DNA of 64,000 nucleotides from Sphingopyxis sp. RIFCSPHIGHO2_12_FULL_65_19 (GTDB taxonomy: Bacteria > Pseudomonadota > Alphaproteobacteria > Sphingomonadales > Sphingomonadaceae), in contig NZ_MIAM01000063.1 of assembly GCF_001830555.1 (NCBI RefSeq), positions 1-64,000 of the forward strand, given 5' to 3'. This document shows, in pieces, positions 59,551 to 64,000 of the stretch; positions within the stretch are counted from its first letter, which is position 1, and each line of letters begins with the position of its first letter. Below the pieces are notes generated by a model. It ran no database searches, was not told the DNA's origin, and saw nothing but the letters and a program-made list of their open reading frames with translations. Both the position numbers and the translations under genes were made by a program.

Positions 59551-61875
59551 ATGACGGTCAATCCGTCGCCAGATGGCGATGTGCCTTGGACATTCCGCTT
59601 TGACCGTTTGGGTCTTGCGGCGGTTCTGGGCTGTTCCTGGCTTTGGTCCGTGGGCCTGTCCACGGCGCAGGACCAGGGCGGAAACAGCCCGCCGGCCGGG
59701 ATCAGCGGCGAAGCGGTGACGGTCGGTGACGATGAGGAGATCGTCGTCACCGCCCGTTATGGCGAGGCGCTGGTCGAGCCAGAGACCGAATTGAACGAAC
59801 AGCAGATCGCGGCCTATGGCGCCTATTCGATCGGCGATCTGGTGCGCGCCATTGCCAGAATGACAGGTCGTCCCGACGAGCAACCGATACTGTTGATCAA
59901 TGGCGAACGGGTCGACACGATCCAGGACCTTGCCGGATACCCCCCCGCCGCGCTCCAGCGGCTTGGCATCCTTCCTCCTGAAGCCGCTGGCCGATATGGC
60001 TATGCGGGCGACCGGCGCGTCGTGAATCTCGTGCTCAAACGGCATTTCGTGTCGTGGGAGGCGCAGGCCGGGGTGAAGCTGCCGACCGCGGGCGGACGTC
60101 GAGGCGGCAATGCGTCGGTCGGGCGGTTCGTCATCGACGGCAAGGCCCGGTGGAATGCGCAGGTCCGGTTGTCGGGGGAAACGGCACTGCGGCGCAGTTC
60201 GCGCGTTCCGGCTGACCCCAATGCGGGGGCTGCGGCGGGCCGCGCGAATCCCGACGACTTCCTGTCGCTCCTGCCCGCCACCCGCCAATTATCGGTCACG
60301 CTTGGTGTTTCGCGGCCGATCGGGCCGCTGGCGGGATCGTTCAACCTCAACGCCGGGACGAACAGCAGCCGGCAGGGGCTGGGGATCGCAATCGGCGGCG
60401 ACGCGGGCGAAGACAGCTTGCTGAGCCGGCAGGCTTCCAAAAATCTGGGCCTCGCGATGACATTGTCGGGTTCGTCCGGGGGCTGGCGCGCGGCGCTCAA
60501 CGCCAATTACACGCGCGACTGGTCGACCGGCCGGATCGACCAGCCCGACGATGCCTTGAGCACCGGAATCGCGACCAACCGCACGCGATCGCGCGGGGAA
60601 AATTTGGCGGCACGGCTGACGCTGGGCAAGGCCATCGACGCGCTGCCCGCGGGACCGCTGGCCGTGAATCTGTCGATGGGCATGAACCGCAATCGGTCGT
60701 GGAGCCGTTACGTGGACGGGTCGACGGCGCGCGAATCGACCGTCCGGTCGGGCCGCGACCGTTATGACGGGCGGCTCGCGCTCGGCGTGCCGGTGGCGAA
60801 CCGCAAGGCTGGCGTGCTGGCGTTCCTCGGCGATCTGTCGTTCGATCTCGCCGCGAGCGTGGCGCTGGGACCTCAGGAACCCGCGCAGCCCCGGGTCGAC
60901 CTTGGCGCCAACTGGAGCCCCGTCCGCGCGCTCCGGCTTCATGCCACGACCAGCTTTGCCCGGCTGGCGCCTGGAATCGAACAATTGAACGCGCCCTATC
61001 GCGAGGAGGTGCGGCGGGTCTATGATTTTGCGCGGCAGGAGGTGGCCGAGCCGATCTGGGTGACCGGCGGCAACCCTGACCTCGGCGCGGGACGGCGCCG
61101 GACATATGCGGTCGGCGCCGCGTTGCGTCCGTTCGGCCCGCAACTGCTGATGCTGTCGGTCGAATATCGCAAACGGGTTTCGACCGGCGGGGCCGGCGGC
61201 TTTCCCGGCGTGACGCAGGCGGTCGAACGGGCGTTTCCCGACCGGTTCGTCCGCGACGCGGCCGGGCGGCTGACGCGTGTCGATGCGCGGGCGATCCGAA
61301 TCGTTCGCGACACGACCGAGCGGCTGGACAGCGGTGTGACCCTGTCCTTTGCGTCGGGTGCAAAGGGCGCCGCCGATGCCGCCGCGCCGAATGCGGCAGC
61401 GAAGGCCTGGAATCTGTCGGTCACGCTGAACCACGGCTGGGCCCTGCGCAGCGAACTTGTCACCAGCGCCAGCGCGCCGCCGATCGACCGCCTGCGCGGC
61501 GGCACGGCGCAGTCGCGGCACAATGTCGGATTTCAGATCGTCGCCGGGCGCGCCGGTTTCGGCGCCACAATCGATGCAAACTGGCAGAGCGGTTTCCGGC
61601 TTCGCGATAGCGGCATGGCCGGCGGGCGCGACTATCGTTTTCGGCCGCTGGCATTGATGAACCTGCGGCTGCACGCCGAACCCGCACAGTTGATGAAAGG
61701 CGCGGACCCGCCGCGCTGGCTTGCGGGGCTCCAGCTTTCCTTCGACATCGGCAATCTGTTCGACGCCTATCGCCGCGCGACGCTGGACGATGGCCGCACC
61801 CCGCCGGGCTATGAACGATATGAGGTCGATCCGGTCGGCCGCACGGTGCAAATCACCGTTCGCAAACGCTTTTAG
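59551..61875 (+). CDS. TonB-dependent receptor-like outer membrane protein
   Basis: A 774-residue protein. After an N-terminal hydrophobic segment (LGLAAVLGCSWLWSVGLSTAQ) comes DEEIVVTARYGEALVEPETELNEQQIAAYGAYSIGDLVRAIARMTGRPDEQPILLINGERV, a plug-like region with YPPAALQRLGILPPEAAGRYGYAGDRRVVNLVLKRHF. A 600-residue barrel ends PVGRTVQITVRKRF. It lacks an STN domain and the typical RGPQG plug motif, so it is a divergent plug. Its start has no strong Shine-Dalgarno. Convergent with the SGNH gene (25 bp). Confidence 0.82.
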   Translation: MTVNPSPDGDVPWTFRFDRLGLAAVLGCSWLWSVGLSTAQDQGGNSPPAGISGEAVTVGDDEEIVVTARYGEALVEPETELNEQQIAAYGAYSIGDLVRAIARMTGRPDEQPILLINGERVDTIQDLAGYPPAALQRLGILPPEAAGRYGYAGDRRVVNLVLKRHFVSWEAQAGVKLPTAGGRRGGNASVGRFVIDGKARWNAQVRLSGETALRRSSRVPADPNAGAAAGRANPDDFLSLLPATRQLSVTLGVSRPIGPLAGSFNLNAGTNSSRQGLGIAIGGDAGEDSLLSRQASKNLGLAMTLSGSSGGWRAALNANYTRDWSTGRIDQPDDALSTGIATNRTRSRGENLAARLTLGKAIDALPAGPLAVNLSMGMNRNRSWSRYVDGSTARESTVRSGRDRYDGRLALGVPVANRKAGVLAFLGDLSFDLAASVALGPQEPAQPRVDLGANWSPVRALRLHATTSFARLAPGIEQLNAPYREEVRRVYDFARQEVAEPIWVTGGNPDLGAGRRRTYAVGAALRPFGPQLLMLSVEYRKRVSTGGAGGFPGVTQAVERAFPDRFVRDAAGRLTRVDARAIRIVRDTTERLDSGVTLSFASGAKGAADAAAPNAAAKAWNLSVTLNHGWALRSELVTSASAPPIDRLRGGTAQSRHNVGFQIVAGRAGFGATIDANWQSGFRLRDSGMAGGRDYRFRPLALMNLRLHAEPAQLMKGADPPRWLAGLQLSFDIGNLFDAYRRATLDDGRTPPGYERYEVDPVGRTVQITVRKRF

Positions 61876-61900
61876 CCTTGGGCGCGATGACGCTGCGGGC

Positions 61901-62845
61901 TTAGCGCGACCCGGATTTGCTGTCTTGCAGTTGGTCGCGGGCGACGCGTTGCAACGCCGCCGCCTGCGCGTCCGACAGTCCCAGTTCGTCGGCCCCCTGT
62001 TCGTTGGCGCCGAGTGTCGTCGGGTCGATGCCGGTGACGGCGCCGAAGGTCACGAGCGCGGACAGATAGGAGCCCGCGACGCTCGCGTGATAATGATCAT
62101 ACGCCCACAGGTCGAGCTGACCATAAGTAATGCCGTCATAGGGGTTCGGATCGGCGACGCCGGTCATCATTGCGCGGTTCCAGGCCTGGCCGACCGGCAC
62201 GATGCCCGCCACGGACGGATTGGCGGCGCGTACGCGGTCGGCCGCGGCGCGGAGGTCGTCGGCCATCGCGGTCACCGGCTTGCCATACCAATGCCCGCCG
62301 GGTCTGTAGGTCTGGTCGGCGCGCGTCCACGTCGACGCCAGCCGGATGTCGACGGCGGGGTTGCGCGCCTTGAACAGCGCGGCGAGCCGGTCGACATTGT
62401 GCATATAGCGCGTCGGATCGCCCGGCCTGTCGCGGTCGAGCGTGCTGAATTCCTGAAGCACCACTATGTCCCAAGGCCGGTCGAAAAGCTGGCGGCGCTC
62501 GTCATAATGAAACCCCAGCGACTTGCCGCCCTGCGTTTCCAGGCTGACCTGGTAATCGAGCCCTGCCTGTTCGGCGAACAGCTTGAACAGCGCGGGCACC
62601 CCGCCATAGCGGGCGTTGTTGAGGTTGGTGACCGTTTCCGCGCGCCAGTTGCGCGCCGCCGAATGCGCGCCCTGGGTAAAGCTGTTGCCGATGAACAGGA
62701 TCGTCTTTGGCGCCGCTTTCGTCGGAGCGGAGGGGGCCGTGCCGGCGGCGATCGGCGCGGGCGCGCTCTCCTTTGCCATTGCCGCCGGCGCGACGACGAG
62801 CGCGGCAGCGCCGATCAATAACCAGATGCCGTGCCCGTTTTTCAT
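61901..62845 (-). CDS. SGNH/GDSL-like exported hydrolase
   Basis: A 314-residue exported hydrolase. The signal peptide (IWLLIGAAALVVAPAAMAKE) is followed by TILFIGNSFTQGAHSAARNW, the block-I-like SGNH nucleophile (GNS), WDIVVLQEFSTLDRD, and VWAYDHYHASVAGSYLSALVTF, the block-V-like Asp/His. SGNH enzymes cleave esters or acetyl groups from carbohydrates. The ORF track extends to 63019; ATG 62845 precedes the signal peptide. It lies 1 bp after the TonB receptor stop, so the two are likely co-transcribed. Confidence 0.82.
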   Translation of the reverse strand: MKNGHGIWLLIGAAALVVAPAAMAKESAPAPIAAGTAPSAPTKAAPKTILFIGNSFTQGAHSAARNWRAETVTNLNNARYGGVPALFKLFAEQAGLDYQVSLETQGGKSLGFHYDERRQLFDRPWDIVVLQEFSTLDRDRPGDPTRYMHNVDRLAALFKARNPAVDIRLASTWTRADQTYRPGGHWYGKPVTAMADDLRAAADRVRAANPSVAGIVPVGQAWNRAMMTGVADPNPYDGITYGQLDLWAYDHYHASVAGSYLSALVTFGAVTGIDPTTLGANEQGADELGLSDAQAAALQRVARDQLQDSKSGSR

Positions 62846-62846
62846 C

Positions 62847-64000
62847 TCAAAACTCCGTCGTGACCGATGTGTACCAATAGCGACCATAGGGGCTGTAGAG
62901 CGAGCCCAGATAGCCTTCGGACGTGAGCGGGGGTTTTTCGTTGGTGATGTTGCGCACCCCGACCCGCCAGCGCATATCGCCGCCCAGCCCGGCGTCGTCG
63001 CGGATACGGACTTGGGCATAAAGATTGCCCGTCACCTGCGACTTCACGCGCCATGGGTTGCCATCGGCATCGACAAACCCCGTCTCGTCAACCGCGCCGG
63101 TGTAGCGGGCAAAGGCGCCGATCTGGAACTGGCCGAGCGACCAGGTGAGCGAGGCCGTGCCACGCCATTTCGGACGTCCATTGGCCTCGATCAGATTTTC
63201 GGTTTCGGGCAGCGGCGTCGCGGCGTCGATGTCGCCAGCCGCGCGCGCCGCGACCAGCGCGTCGACCGCGTCACCCGGCGCGCGCGAGAATTTGAGCAGC
63301 CGCGTTGCGTTGACCGACAAATCGAACTTGCCGACATCGGTCTTTGGCGATTGCCAATAAAAGGCGAAGTCCAGCCCGCGGACGGTCTGCGGCTGCAAGT
63401 TGATGAACTGGTCGCGCACCGTGATGATCCGACCGACCGGCGCGATCCCCGTTCCCGCGAATTCGGCGATATCGTCCGCATTGGCGGCATCGCGAATGAC
63501 ATTCGGGTTCGACGAGCCCTGAAGTCGCAGCAGATAGTCGAGCGCGACGGCGGTGTTGTTGCCGAGTATGCCGACGATGCCCTTTTGTTTGATCGACCAG
63601 TAATCGACCGTGAAGGTCATCCGGCCGAGGTCCGCGGGCAGGAACGTCGGCTCGAACACCGCGCCCAGATTATAGTTGCTGCTCTTTTCGGGCTTGAGTT
63701 CGGGGTTGCCCGACACGCGGCGCGAATAGCCGACATTGTTGCCGCATTCGGTGAAATTGTCGATCCGGCCGGCGCGCAGATCGACTTCGCAGCGCAGGAA
63801 ATCCTGGCTGGTCGCCAGCCGCGCATATTCGACCGCATTGACCTGTTCGAGATTCGGGGCGCGGAAGCCTTGCGAAAAGGAACCGCGCAGGCGGAACCCG
63901 TCGACGACGTCCCAGGCCGCCGCGACCTTCGGCCGCGCGACGCTACCGAAATCGCTGTAATGTTCATAACGGCCGGCAAGCTGGATATCGAAGCGGCGAA
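62847..64000 (-). CDS. TonB-dependent receptor, 5' end outside the window
   Basis: The C-terminal ~384 residues of a receptor barrel, read on the minus strand from the window end to stop 62847. Recognisable: ARPKVAAAWDVVDGFRLRGSFSQGFRAPNLEQVN, SGNPELKPEKSSNYNLGAVFEP and the terminal strands YGRYWYTSVTTEF, typical of the last barrel strands with the C-terminal aromatic. The plug and signal are off-window. With the SGNH gene it may form an uptake and deacylation unit. Confidence 0.88.
   Translation of the reverse strand, partial: RRFDIQLAGRYEHYSDFGSVARPKVAAAWDVVDGFRLRGSFSQGFRAPNLEQVNAVEYARLATSQDFLRCEVDLRAGRIDNFTECGNNVGYSRRVSGNPELKPEKSSNYNLGAVFEPTFLPADLGRMTFTVDYWSIKQKGIVGILGNNTAVALDYLLRLQGSSNPNVIRDAANADDIAEFAGTGIAPVGRIITVRDQFINLQPQTVRGLDFAFYWQSPKTDVGKFDLSVNATRLLKFSRAPGDAVDALVAARAAGDIDAATPLPETENLIEANGRPKWRGTASLTWSLGQFQIGAFARYTGAVDETGFVDADGNPWRVKSQVTGNLYAQVRIRDDAGLGGDMRWRVGVRNITNEKPPLTSEGYLGSLYSPYGRYWYTSVTTEF

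Noticed and set aside
60289-61851. 520-aa minus-strand ORF inside the second TonB-type receptor
   Set aside because: Antisense GC shadow with Arg/Ala-rich composition and no domain.

Overview
The window looks like the chromosome of a high-GC alphaproteobacterium, most likely a Sphingopyxis/Sphingomonas-type member of the Sphingomonadales. The inference rests on a conjugative module of the sphingomonad/Tn4371 type, an abundance of TonB-dependent receptors (one with FecI/FecR), and the general gene style. No rRNA or complete tRNA gene was seen, so the placement is inferred.

Bases 1 to about 27,680 are an integrative and conjugative element (ICE) or its remnant. The left part holds a lytic transglycosylase (disrupted at the window edge by a 67-bp tandem duplication), a small membrane protein, ArdC antirestriction protein, DUF2958, a ParB-like protein, three unknown small proteins, DUF736 and a 53-aa coiled-coil ORF. 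Six of these genes carry an inverted repeat just upstream of the start codon. A terminator, an oriT-like repeat region and a MOBP-type relaxase follow. The right part is traG, a CopG-type gene, trbBCDEJLFGI, DUF2274 and an excisionase-like gene, nearly all translationally overlapped. The element ends at a 21-nt tRNA 3'-end fragment (attR candidate), followed by a frameshifted, truncated integrase remnant.

Between relaxase and traG sits the most unusual region (9.8-15.1 kb). On the + strand are an RHH protein, a two-domain MazG-like protein and a uracil-DNA-glycosylase-like protein. On the - strand is a tight five-gene operon: acyl-carrier-like protein, XRE regulator, ImmA/IrrE metallopeptidase with a C-terminal chagasin-like (I42) domain, papain-like cysteine protease, and a diverged thymidylate-synthase homologue. 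A papain-family protease next to a protein carrying a predicted papain inhibitor plus an ImmA/XRE switch suggests an inhibitor-restrained protease. The surrounding nucleotide-metabolism genes suggest a nucleotide-sensing or anti-phage role. I know of no described system with this composition.

Bases 28.2-36.9 kb hold a probable ester/acid catabolic locus: TonB receptor, MFS transporter, type-B carboxylesterase, acyl-CoA ligase, TetR regulator and SDR dehydrogenase. Related palindromes lie before the receptor and before the SDR. Bases 37.0-41.2 kb hold the RNA repair system rtcBA with divergent rtcR and a good sigma-54 promoter. Bases 42.1-50.6 kb hold a cluster of YcaC-like hydrolase, alpha/beta hydrolase, XapX protein, amidohydrolase, MFS exporter, alginate-export-like porin, LysR and pirin. 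Bases 50.7-53.5 kb hold an IS5-type scar, DUF2147, a PF10118 hydrolase and a divergent TetR gene with a perfect operator palindrome. Bases 53.5-64.0 kb hold a sigma factor/FecR/STN-receptor system, a secreted orphan protein, another TonB-type receptor, an SGNH-like hydrolase and a receptor cut off by the window end.
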